In this document: piece by piece, positions 36,256 to 50,037 of the stretch | How positions within the stretch are numbered: the first letter of the stretch is position 1 | How the letters are laid out: the number at the start of each line of letters is the position of its first letter | Source: Prunus persica | Taxonomy: Eukaryota > Streptophyta > Magnoliopsida > Rosales > Rosaceae | Length of the DNA: 64,000 nucleotides | Assembly (NCBI RefSeq): GCF_000346465.2 | Contig: NC_034012.1 | Span: 6,220,853-6,284,852 of the forward strand | Direction: 5' to 3' | Notes under the pieces: generated by a model | The model's input: the letters and a program-made list of their open reading frames with translations, nothing else | Databases searched by the model: none | What the model was told of the DNA's origin: nothing | Translations under genes and position numbers: made by a program

Positions 36256-37194
36256 AGAAAGTTTAGTTCGTATTTGAAATTAAAATACTTGAGTGCTTGA
36301 AGGCTGTAGATATTATTAACTAATTATCATAAAACTAGTGAAAATTTGATAAGAGCTTCAAAAACCAGACTTATCGAAGAAGTTAAACTGTTAATAGTAG
36401 AAAAGAAAGTTTTACAATCATCTTGTTCGCATAAATAGAATCTTAGAATCTCTTTATACAAGTGTATCTGGATTAATCATCCTCTTTTATTCCGGTCTCG
36501 GATGAATCGTCCTCAATCATTCCTGCCTGGAACACAAACAAATTACTCAGCCATAATTCCAAGTCATACAACAGAAAACTATAAACTATGCATAAATGTG
36601 CCTTTGTCTTCTATTAACATGCTAGAGCAATTCAAGCGGATATGGACTATAGATTCACAAACATGCCCAAGACTCTGAATTTTAAGCATCCCTTTGGAAA
36701 CTACTTAAACAAGTTGAACAGATAAAACATGAGTTATCCAAATATTTCAACATACCGATCCCAACAATTGCTACACCATCAAAATGTTTTCCTTTCTATT
36801 ATTTTTTATTTTTGAAAATATTTCTTAATACACATTCAAGTAGACAATAAACTACAATTACAAAGATCTCGAGTCTCAACCTCTCAACTATGAGCCTCAG
36901 AACCCGCATAGTTTTTGGTTTTTCGCTTCTCAATTGATACACTATTTGGTCCACAAATAAGATCTAAAGACAAAAGCAAATATCAATTATGCAGTTATAA
37001 GGTATGTAACTGGGACTTTTTTATATTGGCTAAGCATCATCAACACCAATTGTTTAAGATACATACCCCCATGAAATGAAAATCCTACGATAGTTGGCGA
37101 AAACTTGAACGATAAAAAATCAATAGGCATCAACATAATGACCGTATTCATAAATACAAGGAAGCACACAGGTGAAATGCAACGTAGTAAAGAA
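36256..37194. other. Downstream of thioredoxin O; possible small 3' exon
   Basis: This is mostly AT-rich sequence without a recognised gene. On the minus strand, 36473-36526 has an acceptor (CCAG) followed by an acidic reading frame ending MIEDDSSETGIKEDD and a stop. It could be the last exon of an unrecognised transcript, or chance. No upstream partner exon was found. Confidence 0.35.
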
Positions 37195-38600
37195 TTACTT
37201 GTAGAGTTTTCCAAAAGTGTCCCTCAGGCGTGCAACATCAGCACCAATAATTTCAGCTACCTTCTTCCCATCTTGAAAGAATTGGAATGTTGGCTGCAGC
37301 AAAATGCACACATGAGCAAAGTATCTAATTTTTAAAAGCTTCAGACCACGAACCAAATGGAACTTGTTTTAACACTATCCAAGATGAAACATAAAGAATG
37401 CACTAAGAAGCCACAGTAGTTATTATAACCCATTCAAAGTGCATGCTAAAACGAACAGCCCACGGATGCCAATAAAAGAAGCTATAGATGACCAACATTC
37501 TAAAAACCAAAGGTCATACACATGAGCAGTTAGATCCGTAAAGCTAAATAGGGGACAATTACATTCAAACAAAAGAGAAGGAGCAAATCGTTTACCACGG
37601 AGGAAATATTCAGCTTGCCCAGAGTGTTTGCAAGGCCTTCCTATAGTTAGAATAAACAATGTCAGGTTTAACAATAAAAACAATTGACAAGATACTAGGT
37701 TTCATTATCTTGCATAATTGACAACAATTGAGTTCTTTTGACCTTAAGATGGGATTCAAACAGGCTACAAAAGAACTAACTGGTTCCCAGCAAAATTATC
37801 TCAGTTAGCAGAAAACTAAATTCTAATGCGAACCTCGTCAATGTCAATCTTATATGTTGTCACATGTGGGTATTGCTCACTCAACTCTCCAATGACTGGA
37901 GATATGAACCTGCCTGCACAAGAAGAGCAATACCAAAGTACCAAACATAAGTTAAAAATGCATTAACAAGGTACTGTTTGCTGTAAATGACTTCATTAAT
38001 GAAAGCAAAAGTCTTCAGAAACTTACAAGGCCCGCACCAGACTGCAGTGAAGTAGAAGAGTCCTGGCAAAGCTTTATCTATCTCATTGAAATTCAATAAC
38101 TAAGTAAAAATTTATGAAAATGATGAGTTTTCTTAAAACTAAGCAACTACAGAGAAAACCCAAGTAAATATACCTTGAACTATGTTAACTGCGCTATCAT
38201 ATTCATTCTCTGACCTAATGGGGACAATTTTTGAGGGCCCTGAAATTCAATAATCAACTCAAGTTAATGAGCTATTACAAAACCCAAAAAATGAAAACTT
38301 TGTGAAAAGAAAACAATGGAAACACCAAAAACAAAAAAAATAAACAGAAATAGGAGTGCCTGAGGGTGAGGAGAGGGGTCGGTGTTGCAGAAAATGAGGG
38401 TTCGAGAAGTGATGAACGGACTTGGAGAAGGGTTTGGAATTGGAAGGGGTTGTGTGTGAAGAAGATGGGGTGGTCGAGATTGAAGCTAGAGTTTGGAAAG
38501 AATTAGAAGGAAGCTTGTGGTGATGATTGAGAAGAGCTGCGCAGAGCTTGCTGCGATTGCCAAGCAATTGTCGCGCTAGAACCCCAGAATTCCTCGCCAT
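37195..38600 (-). CDS. Thioredoxin O, mitochondrial
   Basis: Six minus-strand exons give 193 aa: 38360-38600, 38174-38239, 38027-38077, 37834-37913, 37596-37640 and 37195-37293. Thioredoxins reduce disulfides on target proteins; the O type acts in plant mitochondria with NADPH-thioredoxin reductase. The first 80 residues are rich in Arg, Ser and His with few acids, like a presequence. The thioredoxin fold follows, with FYFTAVWCGPC (active-site C117 and C120), ISPVIGELSEQYPHVTTYKIDIDE, and the cis-proline P162 after NISSV. The end is FGKLYK. Intron 1 fits only with a GC donor (CAG/GCACTC); every GT nearby breaks the phase. The ATG has a good context (AAAATGGC). Length is typical. Confidence 0.94.
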
Positions 38601-41600
38601 TTTTGTGTCTCGCTTCGTTACTTTGCGTGGGGGTTTAAGACAGAATCAAAACTGGTCTTCAAAGAGCACAAAAGATCAATAAGAGGTAGATGGGCTATGA
38701 GCCATCACAATTGGAGGCCCACAGCTAACAATGATTATTGTTCTGCGGACGATTGGGCTGGGATCTCCAGACCCAGGCAGGCTTGCTTTTGGGTCCATGG
38801 TCCAGATATATTTTGAGTCGAAATCTAAATCTTGAAACTTAATCGAAACTTGGACAATTATATATTCTAAATAATCAACCATGTCAATAAATGAGAATAA
38901 AGTTAAATAAAATTTGAGCAAAAAAGTAAGATTTCCTCTACACTTTCATTTTTCAAGAAATACCGGACATTATGTAGGGAGATTTTCTCGACACTGCATC
39001 TTTAAAAACTTGCACACTTTTTGTGTAAGTGCAATAGCTTTTTTTTTTTTTTTTGAAAAAAATAAAATTGTTGTAACCAAATTCAGCAACCACACTTGCA
39101 TTCACAATGTGATATATGCCTAGTGAAGAAGTTAAGAAATAAGAGGACCAAATGAAATGTAAAATATTTCCCTTCCATGTTTAGTAAATCATAAATGAAT
39201 TTTGAGTTAGTGTTGGGTCAATATCAATCCATCCATAACACAAGAAGCATTATCTAAACATATATAGTTATAGTATCTTATAGAATTCTTTAAAAATTGT
39301 GGCAAACCCTAACTTAGATTTGTTAATGGACCAATTAGTCTAAATCACAAGTCACAAGTTCATAACTAATTTTGGTCGTAGACGTTGCACCAACTTCTTG
39401 CTCTAGATCACCTGCCATTCACCAAGAACACCATACTTCAAATTAAAATTAAAACCCTTTTGATTGGGACATCCCATGGAGGGAGGGAGATGGCATAGAC
39501 TTAAAGCAATTGGGTTGGGTTGGGTTGGGGTGGGGTGGATGGATTTTGATGGATTTAGTAGTTTATAAAGACTAGGTAGGAGATCACCTAATTATACTGG
39601 CTGAAATTACTATAATACCCTTGTCCATGGAGTACATGTGTTTGTTGGTATTCCAAACTTGCCACGTTGGATGGGCATGGGAGACTGAGGTGCCACCTCA
39701 GCCAGATTTGCCATTGGTTGACGTGGGTCGACAAGGATATGCGCTTTGGTGGAAGGATGAGGAGACCCATTGTTGTTTGCATTTGCATGAGCCATGAGCC
39801 ATGAGCTGTCTTATCCTAGTGGTTAATTTCGTGCCTTAGTGGAATCTTGCTCACACTTTTGTTTCTCCATTCTGGTAAGTGGAAGCATGTCATCTTTCCA
39901 ACAAACACTTTATCCCTCACAAAATGCTTTGAATGGCATGTCCTCCAAAATAAAACACTTACATTAGACGTGAGATGCGACGTAAGTTAGGTCAATTAGC
40001 TAGATCAATATATTTAGTCTTTTTTATTATAGTTCGAATCTTTCTCCTCGTACATTAGAAGTTCAGAATATTTGATTGTCGAAAAACCTAAAAATAAATA
40101 ATTCACATAAGGACTTGGTATAATATACACCCCATCCTACATTTGTCGTGATAATTATGATTTTTGTTGTTGTTGGGGTTTTCACAACAATATAAAGAAA
40201 ATTTCTCATCGGCAATTATGGCTTTTTTTTTTTGGGTCTGACATCAGCAATTAGGTGCGATGAGAAAGTCATCTGCGTAAGCACTAGCGTACCGTGGACA
40301 TCAAGACTGGTCAAAGCATCAGACGGCTGCCGTAGCCGGTGCAAGGTACGCAAAACAAACGCCTCGCTCTTTCGTTATACGCAACACAGCCTCCCAAGAA
40401 ATTCAGTCGTAGACTTGTAGTTCCAAAACTACCCTTCTACTAGTCCAACACTTCTTTTTCTTTTCCCTTTTGAAATTGAGAGGTCAGGCGAGCTTTACAT
40501 TGGGACCAACTGGGCATTAAATTACACGTTTCTGATAACTCTTGACAAGGAAAACACGTTTTGTTTTTTATGACAAAATCAATTTTCATTTCCACATTTC
40601 TCACTCATTCTCAAGGAAAAAAAAAATCATATAAAAGAAGAAGAAGAAGAATAATAATTGATCTAAAAAAACAAAAACAAAATGAGATAAAAAAGCACAT
40701 GGCACATGGCCAGCTGACCAAACTAATATTGTGGTACCCGATATTCTATTTTAATATATGAGTTTGATTTTCTTTTCTTAGTGATTTTTATTATTTTATT
40801 TTTAAGGTAAGAATGGCGATGGTATATTATTGAAATAGAATGAGTAATTAGTATAAAAATCAAACTATATTGTCGGGGATTAGTGATTCTATTTAAACCT
40901 TAAGAGATCTGTAAATCCCTATATTTAGCCTCGTGTGGAAAGATATTCAAAGCCAAACTTACTCAAAAAACTATTTGGTCCCCCACGACATTTTGATGTT
41001 GAAACTTGAAAGCAAGATATATGGCCAAATTAGAAATAGAAAGTTTGACAATGTGAGCTTTTAATTTAATATCTTATGTAAATATGCACACTTTAGAGGA
41101 CAAAAATGATTTAACACATCTAATCTACCTTCAAATTGATAATGCACACAAATTAGTTCAAACACATTGTTTCATTGAAACAAATCAAATTTATAATATT
41201 CTTATTAGATTTATATAACACTTTTAGGAGTGCACGATGACTTTTGTAGAGTGCCAATAATAGGTCTCAAACAAAATTACGTTAGACTACCTAATCACCT
41301 GAGTTTATATGGAGCATAATTTTGTTATTAATGTAGCTTATTTGGGGGCATACTTGTCATGATCCAATGTGTTTGGAATTATGACTTCCCATCTGCTTAT
41401 GCTTATGCTCTTGCTCTTGGGTTTGATAGTTTAGGCGTAGGGTGCACAGGATATATCCAAGTATTATAGGAAAGATAGATTGGATTGCAAAATAATATAA
41501 AATTGTCGTGAAAGTAATGAAAGTAAACTTTTTTTTTTCTTGAGAAGTTTAATATTTTTATCCATAAGTTAAATGATTACTGTTCTTTTTGGCTGATAAA

Positions 41601-42481
41601 GGTTGAATAATTACTAATAAAAGGGTTGAGAAAGCATAATTCATTATCACTAAAAAGGATATTTCATTATTAGCAAACAAAAGATATATAATGTTTGACT
41701 ATTAAAAAACCAGAAGATATACAATCATGAAATTCCTTCAACTATATAATGTTTTGACTATCAATTTCAACCTTTAAGATACATACACAAGTAATATTAA
41801 AAGAAGGGAATTTAAACATAAGATCTCGGATGCAAGAATAATTACTCTTAATTACTTAATTTATAAATAATTTGTATTTAATATATTATCTTATCATATT
41901 AATAATTCATAATCTGATAACATAACAATGGTCTAACAACAACACAAGGTTACATGCACAACACATGCACGTAATCAACATTTAGCACCGAATTTAGGAG
42001 AGAATTTAGTTGCAATGGTCGTATAAATTGTCACGCGAACAGAAAGATAGAAACGACGGTTCTATAAAACCAGACGGAAAACTTTTTCTATGGGCTTCCG
42101 ACACGTTTTCTAGTTTTTAGACTGCTTCATTGGTCTCCACCATTGCAATTTACACACGCCAAATTGCCGCGAAGCCATCTCCTTCGTGCTCGTGCAGTAC
42201 AAAACCACCAAGGAGAAGTACAACTCCAGTAGGTCCAGTACCTAGCCCCATTAGTCATTACCAAAAATCTCCGTGGGCAAAATTGTAAAAACGCGACCCT
42301 TCTATCCCACCGGCTCCCAAAACTCTAGTTAAAAAATTGCTGTCTCACCATCTCCCTCGGAAAAGTCTCCTCCTCCCTTCTCTATCTACAAAAGCTCTCG
42401 TTTTCTCTCTCTAGAGAGGAAAGCAATTCGCTCCATTTTTGTATAAATTACTCTGCTTTTTTATCGGCTCGGTACCTTCCA
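38601..42481. other. Intergenic region between TRX-O and RAN1
   Basis: There are no recognised genes; open frames are short and unlike any family I know. A run of ggttgggttgggttgggttgg lies near 39510. The left edge is the thioredoxin O promoter and the right edge, from about 42350, is the CT-rich leader of the copper ATPase gene. Confidence 0.6.
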
Positions 42482-45400
42482 ATGGCGCCGAGTCCCAGGG
42501 GCCTCCAGCTGACACAAGTCTCCCCCCGAGCACGGAAGCTGCCGGAGATGGTTGCCGGCGGCGACTTCGGCGATTTGGAGGACGTGAGGCTCTTGGATTC
42601 TTATGATAATTCAGAGGGAGTTGAACAGGGAACGCAGAGGGTTCAAGTCAGAGTCTCTGGCATGACCTGTGCTGCTTGCTCTAATTCTGTTGAAGGTGCT
42701 CTCAAAAGCGTCAATGGGGTTCTCACGGCCTCCGTGGCCCTGCTTCAGAACAGGGCCGATGTTGTTTTTGATCCGAGATTGGTCAAGGTTGGTCAATTTT
42801 AGCTTTTGGGGTTTTGGTTGAGTTTGTTTATGTGGTGGGGTTGTGGTTTTGGTTTTTGATGTTTATCCCTGAATTGGACAATAAGTTTATGTTGGTTTTT
42901 GAAAATTTTGAGCTTTGTTAGTTGTTTCGGGTGTTTTGAAGTATGGTCTAGTCCTAGTTGCTTTTACTTTTAGTTGCTTTTATTTTTTGGGCGAACGAAC
43001 TTAGGATTATTATGGCAAGCAATTTGGTTTCTGTTGTATTTGAGTGTTCATTTTAAGGTGGATTGGATCATGGGTCAGTGTTTGAGCTTTCATTAGTTTT
43101 GGTGTTTTAAAACTGCAAGTTACAAATAGTTGCTAAGTATTACTATGGCATACGTTTAATCCTAGGATCGTGTTTTGGTTGATCATGTTTGTTTTTAATT
43201 TATACTGTATATTGACCGCATTATGACAAGGATTAATCATTTGGTAATTCAGGTTTTGTGTGGTTTTATAAATTTGACAGTTTAATCATGTCTAAATTCT
43301 GCATTACAGTTTTGCTTTATATACTTGGAGAGCTGCAATCATGATAGGAATTAGGCTAAAGTGACAGATTAGTCCTCCCCACCTCTCTTTAATGATGGGG
43401 TAGTTGATTTGGATCTCTCTCTCTCTCTCTCTCTCTAATTTTCTTTTGGTTCGACCCAAAATGATACATCTGAGCATGTGCATTATGACCATAAATTGAG
43501 ATAATCTAGGTGGTATTTTTTTTTCTTCCTCTTAGGCTACTTGGATCTAACATATTCCCAATTTGGGAAGCAGCCATACACAACTGGATCAGATAGCTTG
43601 AAGTAGGTGTGGGTAGTAATAGTTTTAGAAAATAAGAATAATGTAAGGGTGTTATTAATCCAGATAATGTAAGAAACCTGCATTTCAAACCGCTAGTATT
43701 GAAAGTAGTGAAGCTGCTGTATCATGCCATCAGTACTGTATAATGTGCGAACTTTCTCTTGGAAAATCTTCTTGATCTTATGTAACTTTTACTTAAATAA
43801 TTCAGGTGCCTTTCATATTTCTACTTTTACTAATACATGCTTTGGCATGAATATTGGGTGTCTGGGGCACCAAAGGACAGATTTTGGCTTTTCTGATTTG
43901 ATGAAAACACTTCTCTGCTCTAAGAAGTTGGAAATTATCCTTTGCTTGACATTTTCCTGCATGGTATCTGTACTTTTTGTTTGAATTGGTTATTTTCGAC
44001 CATGTTCTCATCCATGAACTACACAGAAAAGGTCAAACTGCAGTTCTAAGGTTTCTGTTGCTTTGCCTGGAAATTTCTTGAGTAAAGTTATGTTCAACTT
44101 TCTTAATCCTTCATCTTCCTTCTGTGTTCTTCAATTGATTGCTTGAGGGTATAACCTTGAATGTAGAGTGGTAACATTGAGAAATAGGGTGCTTTTGTAG
44201 TTTCTGAGATAATTTTAGCTCTGTTAATTCAGGATGAAGACATCAAGAATGCAATTGAAGATGCCGGGTTTGAGGCAGAGGTTATACCTGAGCAGAGTAC
44301 AAATGGAATAAAGCAACATGGAACTCTGTTGGGTCAGTTCTCAATAGGTGGTATGACATGTGCAGCCTGTGTGAACTCTGTGGAAGGTATTCTGAAAGGA
44401 CTTCCTGGGGTCAAAAGAGCCGTAGTAGCCTTGGCTACTTCATTAGGGGAAGTGGAGTATGATCCTACTGTAATTAGCAAAGATGATATAGTCAATGCCA
44501 TTGAAGATGCTGGTTTTGAAGCATCACTTGTACAGAGTAGTCAGCAGGATAAAATAATACTGGGAGTTGCTGGTGTATTCAGTGAGACAGATGCCCAGAC
44601 TTTAGAATCCATAATTAGCAACTTGAAAGGGGTGAGACATTTTCGTTTCGACAGGATTTCAAGAGAACTCGAAATCCTATTTGATCCTGAAGTTGTCACT
44701 TCTAGATCCGTGGTTGATGGAATTGAGGGGGCAAGCAATGAGAAATTTAAACTACAAGTGGCCAACCCTTATATAAGAATGACTTCTAAAGATGTCGAAG
44801 AAGCCGCAAATATGTTTCGGCTTTTCATTTCCAGTCTGTTTCTCAGTGTGAGTACTTTTTCTTCTCAGCGTGAGTACTTTTTCTTCTCAGCATGCACATG
44901 GTTTTTTTCCATTAAAAACAAAAAATAATAATAAAGCACATGGATATGCAATATGTCATACCCTTAACCTTGGTTCTTGTTGTTTCTCTTCCCTTCATTT
45001 TTCTTTCTTATCTTTATTTCATATTTCGTGATAGCAGTACAAGATTGAACAAACATGATAATTGAACAGACAATTCCTGTTATAAGAGACAATGCAGCAA
45101 TGCCCATAATGAGTTTATTAATTATAAAGTTCAAATTTTCAATAAAATACATATTGTTTCGTTTATAATTCGTTCAGAATGCATCTAGACACCCATAATT
45201 TGGAGCTTTTTAACAACCGAGTCGTAATATTTTCATATATATATATATATATATATTTTTTTTTTTCTCATGATTGTGTTTGTATATGTTACTTTTGAAA
45301 TTTATTACTGACATCAGTGAATTGTCTCCAGATTCCTGTCTTTTTCATTCGAGTTGTTTGTCCTCACATTCCACTTCTGTATTCATTATTGCTCTGGAGA

Positions 45401-48400
45401 TGCGGGCCCTTTGAAATGGGTGATTGGTTGAAGTGGGCATTGGTGAGTGTTGTTCAATTTGTTGTCGGGAAGCGCTTCTACATTGCAGCTGCCAGAGCTC
45501 TACGAAATGGTTCGACTAATATGGATGTTTTGGTTGCATTGGGTACTTCAGCCTCTTATTTCTATTCCGTATGTGCACTTCTATACGGTGCAGTTACTGG
45601 GTTCTGGTCTCCAACATACTTTGAAACAAGTGCCATGCTAATAACATTTGTACTGTTGGGTAAGTATCTGGAGTGTCTTGCAAAAGGAAAAACATCAGAT
45701 GCCATCAAAAAGTTGATAGAACTTGCTCCAGCTACGGCATTGTTGCTTGTCAAAGATAAAGGTACTTTGTTCCGTTCTGTTAATTTTTTTCGTTTTTCTA
45801 AACCTTGTGAATCAAGATTTCCTTTTTGCATATTTTAATATTTTAATATCTTATATAGTAATCTTTTTTCTTTGTCCAAAATTAAAGTTGATGGTGGAAT
45901 TGAAATATAAACTTTAGATAACTGGCTGATCTTGGTTATATTGTTTTATTAGATGGGAGATGTATTGGAGAAAGGGAAATTGACGCCTTGCTAATTCAGC
46001 CTGGAGATGTGTTAAAAGTTCTTCCTGGTACAAAAGTTCCTGCTGATGGTATGGTTTTGTGGGGTTCAAGTTATGTCAATGAGAGTATGGTGACTGGTGA
46101 AGCTATACCTGTTTCAAAGGAAGTCAATTCATTAGTTATCGGAGGAACGATAAATTTGCATGGTGCTCTTAATGTACAAGTTACAAAAGTTGGATCTGAT
46201 ACAGTTTTAAATCAGATAATAAATTTGGTCGAGACTGCTCAGATGTCCAAAGCACCTATTCAGAAATTTGCCGATTTTGTAAGTGCCAGAAATGTAGTTT
46301 TTCAATAAGTTTGTCTCTGTTCTGTTTCTATGCTATATATGAATATCATGAGTTCTGAGCATTATTCAACTCAGCAGACAGTATTATAGTATCTTAACCC
46401 TAAACCCGAAAATGTTGTCACTGCTTTCGTTCCTCAAATTTCGTAATTGTCTACCTAACTTATTGCTTTTGTTGTGGCATACTAGAATTCAAGTTATATT
46501 TTAATGGGTCTAATGAGTACACAATTTAAAACTTTTTCTTTCTGTAAGAACCTTTAGAAGTATATATGGGCTTTATATTGGAATAAGAAAAACTTGATTT
46601 TGTATCTAGTTTAGGCTGCCTATATTTGCTTGTTTATAATTGTTGGTTGCACTTAGTGGTATTTTATATCTGGGTTTTTGTTTGACTGTATTTAAGCAGA
46701 TAATTTTAACTGGATAACAGGTTGTTTGGTGCATGCTGTTATGTTAACAAACTTGACTCAGAAGAAAGGAATACTGATCATCAATAAGTCAGTAGCTGTG
46801 TTTCTGTGAACATTGTCAAGCTCTCTTGTTATCCTTTGCCCTTCAGTTATGCTTATGTTATGGCAAACAACTCCAGCTTAAAGATGCTCTTAAAATTGGT
46901 AGATAAAAAGACAAATAGTATATTTTAACTTCAACTACTTAAAAAAGTTTTATACGGTCAGCTTCATGCTGTTGAGGTTAAAAATTCTGAAGGAAGAGCT
47001 AGGCAATTTCAGTGACGTTGACAAATTTCGAAGTCCCCCTATATATTTAGCCCCTCCTTATTTCCCCTCAAGCTAATTCAGTAGCAGTTCCTAAATTTAT
47101 GAACTGCTAACTTCTGTAAAATTTAAAATTAAGTTCATCGAATATCTTACATTTCTTCATGACTGCAGGTTGCTAGCATTTTTGTCCCTACTGTAGTTGC
47201 AATGGCATTGTTGACATTATTGGGTTGGTAAGTTCATAGTATTTATTATCATTTTTTCTCATAATTATTGAATTTGTAAGTTGCTAGAATGCTTATGCTT
47301 GCTGTTGATTGCGTTATCTTTCATTGATTTGCTGTAGGTACATTGCTGGAGCCTTTGGAGCTTACCCAGAAAAGTGGCTCCCTGAAAATGGAAATCACTT
47401 TGTTTTTGCCCTTATGTTTTCCATATCAGTTGTGGTAATTGCATGTCCTTGTGCGCTGGGCTTGGCAACACCAACTGCTGTCATGGTTGCGACAGGGGTT
47501 GGGGCTAATAATGGTGTGCTGATAAAAGGAGGAGATGCTTTGGAAAGAGCTCAGAAGGTAAAGTATGTAATATTTGACAAAACGGGTACCCTAACCCAAG
47601 GAAAAGCTACAGTTACTACTGTAAAAGTTTTCACAGGAATGGATCGTGGAGAGTTTCTTAAATTGGTAGCTTCTGCAGAGGTAATTCTACTTACCGACTG
47701 GCTTCCACATTTTTCTTCCAGTCTTGTTTCTATGTTGCCTTGTCCTTGGATTTGAACTTTGGTGCTGAAAAAATGACATCTGTTTTTGTATTCCATTAAT
47801 TTTTTGTTATGCTTGATTAATTATTAAGCTACAGAAACATTTGCATGTCTGCTACATAATTTTAAAATTTCCATGCTGCCCTTTGCATTTTCTCAGGCTA
47901 GCAGTGAACACCCACTGGCAAAAGCAATAGTACAATATGCACGCCATTTTCACTTCTTTGATGATCCCTCTGTAACTAACGATGCACCGAACAATAACAA
48001 AGAGACTACAATCTCTGGATGGCTTTTTGACGTCTCAGAGTTCTCTGCTTTGCCAGGAAGAGGTATCCAGTGCTTTATAGATGGAAAACTTATTCTGGTG
48101 AGTTCCAAATTTCCATATGGCTTCCATCCTGATATGCTTCACCTGTCTAAGTTTGCTTATTGGAGGTATTGTATCCTCAACAGGTTGGCAATAGGAAGTT
48201 GATGACTGAAAGTGGAATCGAGATTCCTACGCATGTAGAGAACTTTGTAGTAGAGCTGGAGGAAAGTGCAAAAACAGGCATACTTGTTGCATATGAAGGC
48301 AATTTAATTGGTGTGTTGGGGGTTGCGGACCCACTGAAAAGAGAAGCTGCCATAGTAATAGAGGGACTCTGTAAGATGGGTGTCATACCAATCATGGTTA

Positions 48401-49294
48401 CCGGGGATAATTGGAGGACAGCACAGGCTGTTGCTAAGGAGGTTCGTATATTTCTGTTTATGAATTAGTCAACCTCAATGCTGGTAATCTTGACAGAGAA
48501 ATGACATGCAACATTGACTTTCATTTTGAGTTAGTTTTTTATTCATTTGGTTTTGGCCTGAATAACATTTGACCTATATAAAATTTGGGGTCTTCATATA
48601 AATTGAAAATTGGAGAATACATTTTGACAGCATGTATGAATATCTTTTAATTTTTTTTTTAATAATGATTTGGTAACTTCAAGTCGTATATATGGTTTCT
48701 GGTCTCTTCTGCTACCTTTAGTGGCACCTTATGGTTCATCCACATATGATAATAGTATAATACGTTTTAGTTGCATACAAAATTGACATTCATTTGAAAA
48801 AATATTTTGCTGCGCAGGTTGGCATTCCAGATGTGAGGGCAGAGGTAATGCCCGCTGGAAAAGCTGATGTCATCCGATCATTCCAAAAGGATGGAAGTAC
48901 AGTTGCAATGGTTGGTGATGGAATCAATGACTCTCCTGCTCTAGCTGCTGCTGATATTGGCATGGCAATTGGGGCGGGGACGGATATTGCAATTGAAGCA
49001 GCCGACTACGTGTTGATGAGAAATAACCTGGAAGATGTAATCACAGCCATTGATCTTTCAAGAAAGACCTTTTCTCGGATTCGATTGAATTATGTGTTTG
49101 CCATGGCGTACAATGTGATCGCAATACCTATTGCCGCAGGGGTTTTCTTTCCATCACTGGGGATATTGTTGCCGCCATGGGCAGCTGGGGCATGCATGGC
49201 TATGTCATCTGTTAGTGTTGTATGCTCTTCTTTGCTCCTTAGGAGATACAGAAAGCCCAGACTTACGGCCATACTGGAAATAGTTGTAGAGTAG
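42482..49294 (+). CDS. RAN1: Copper-transporting P1B-ATPase, RAN1/HMA7 type
   Basis: Nine exons: 42482-42787, 44233-44847, 45332-45761, 45953-46278, 47169-47227, 47338-47680, 47897-48097, 48184-48441 and 48818-49294. Phases agree throughout and give 1004 aa, the family's usual length. RAN1 loads copper into the ethylene receptors from a post-Golgi/ER compartment. Two heavy-metal domains carry GMTCAAC (60-66 and 142-148); a third, degenerate one lacks the cysteines. Then follow membrane helices, the TGE actuator (498-500), the CPC transport motif (615-617), the DKTGT phosphorylation site (659-663), SEHPLA (696-701), TGDN (833-836) and [16 protein letters not shown] (from 879). The MAPS N-terminus resembles Arabidopsis RAN1 more than HMA5. 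Intron 1 is 1.4 kb and holds a CT repeat (43414-43436). Nothing looks broken. Confidence 0.96.
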
Positions 49295-49479
49295 AAAGAG
49301 AAAAAAGAAAAGGAAAATTCTAGTTTTCATCTGTGTAGGAAGGAAACTAAAGTAGGATAAGAGTTCGAATGGAACCTTATCCCAATTTTGTTAATTCTGT
49401 TTTCTCCTTGTTTTGCATTTTTTCCTGTCTTTGATGAGGTGAAATTTATCTCCTCATTCCTTGTAAATGTCACTTGTAT

Positions 49480-49485
49480 AATAAA
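49480..49485 (+). terminator. Probable RAN1 polyadenylation signal
   Basis: AATAAA lies about 185 bp after the RAN1 stop codon, within a T-rich region, which is a usual 3' UTR distance in plants. Confidence 0.5.
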
Positions 49486-49949
49486 TTTTCTCGTCCTTTC
49501 GTTTCTCTTTGTTTTGACTTTTATATTAAACGAAAAAGGATTAAATGGGATTGAGAATCATATTATGCACAAGGGAGAACTGGCTTCAGAAATTATTGGT
49601 TACACCATGACCTTGTTGGCAACAGATATATAGCTGAGAGAGAGAAAGGAAGCCAGAACACTGAAAAAATTGCACATGTTGGCTCAATTATTTGATGCAT
49701 ACAGGAGCTCAAATTTCCAAAGTTCTATTGTCTTTATGTCAGTTGGTAGGTATTTATATATCCTTTTTCCATTGATCACCAAGGAAAGTGGCAGGAATGT
49801 TTGAACTTTGACCCCCAAGATGGTTAAGGGTTTACACTTTGCACAGAAACTTTGGTTTTTAAGGCTTTAAAAGGGAGAAGGGGGGAGGTGGGGGAGAGAG
49901 GAGAGGAGGGAAGAGGGGAGCGGTGGGTGTGGTTGTTTATGTAGTCGGA

Positions 49950-50037
49950 GCAGAAATGCTTTTGCAAACATTCAGATCAGTCTTAGCTAAGAAAAAAAGC
50001 AGAAATGCTTTTGCAAACATTCAAATCAGTCTTAGCT
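49950..50037. repeat. 39-bp direct duplication
   Basis: The 39-bp unit beginning gcagaaatgcttttgcaaac occurs at 49950-49988 and 49999-50037, with one mismatch and a 10-bp A-rich spacer. Confidence 0.9.

Noticed and set aside
36987..37335. Open frames over the last thioredoxin O exon
   Set aside because: Wrong frame or wrong strand relative to the exon at 37195-37293, which joins in phase to the other exons.
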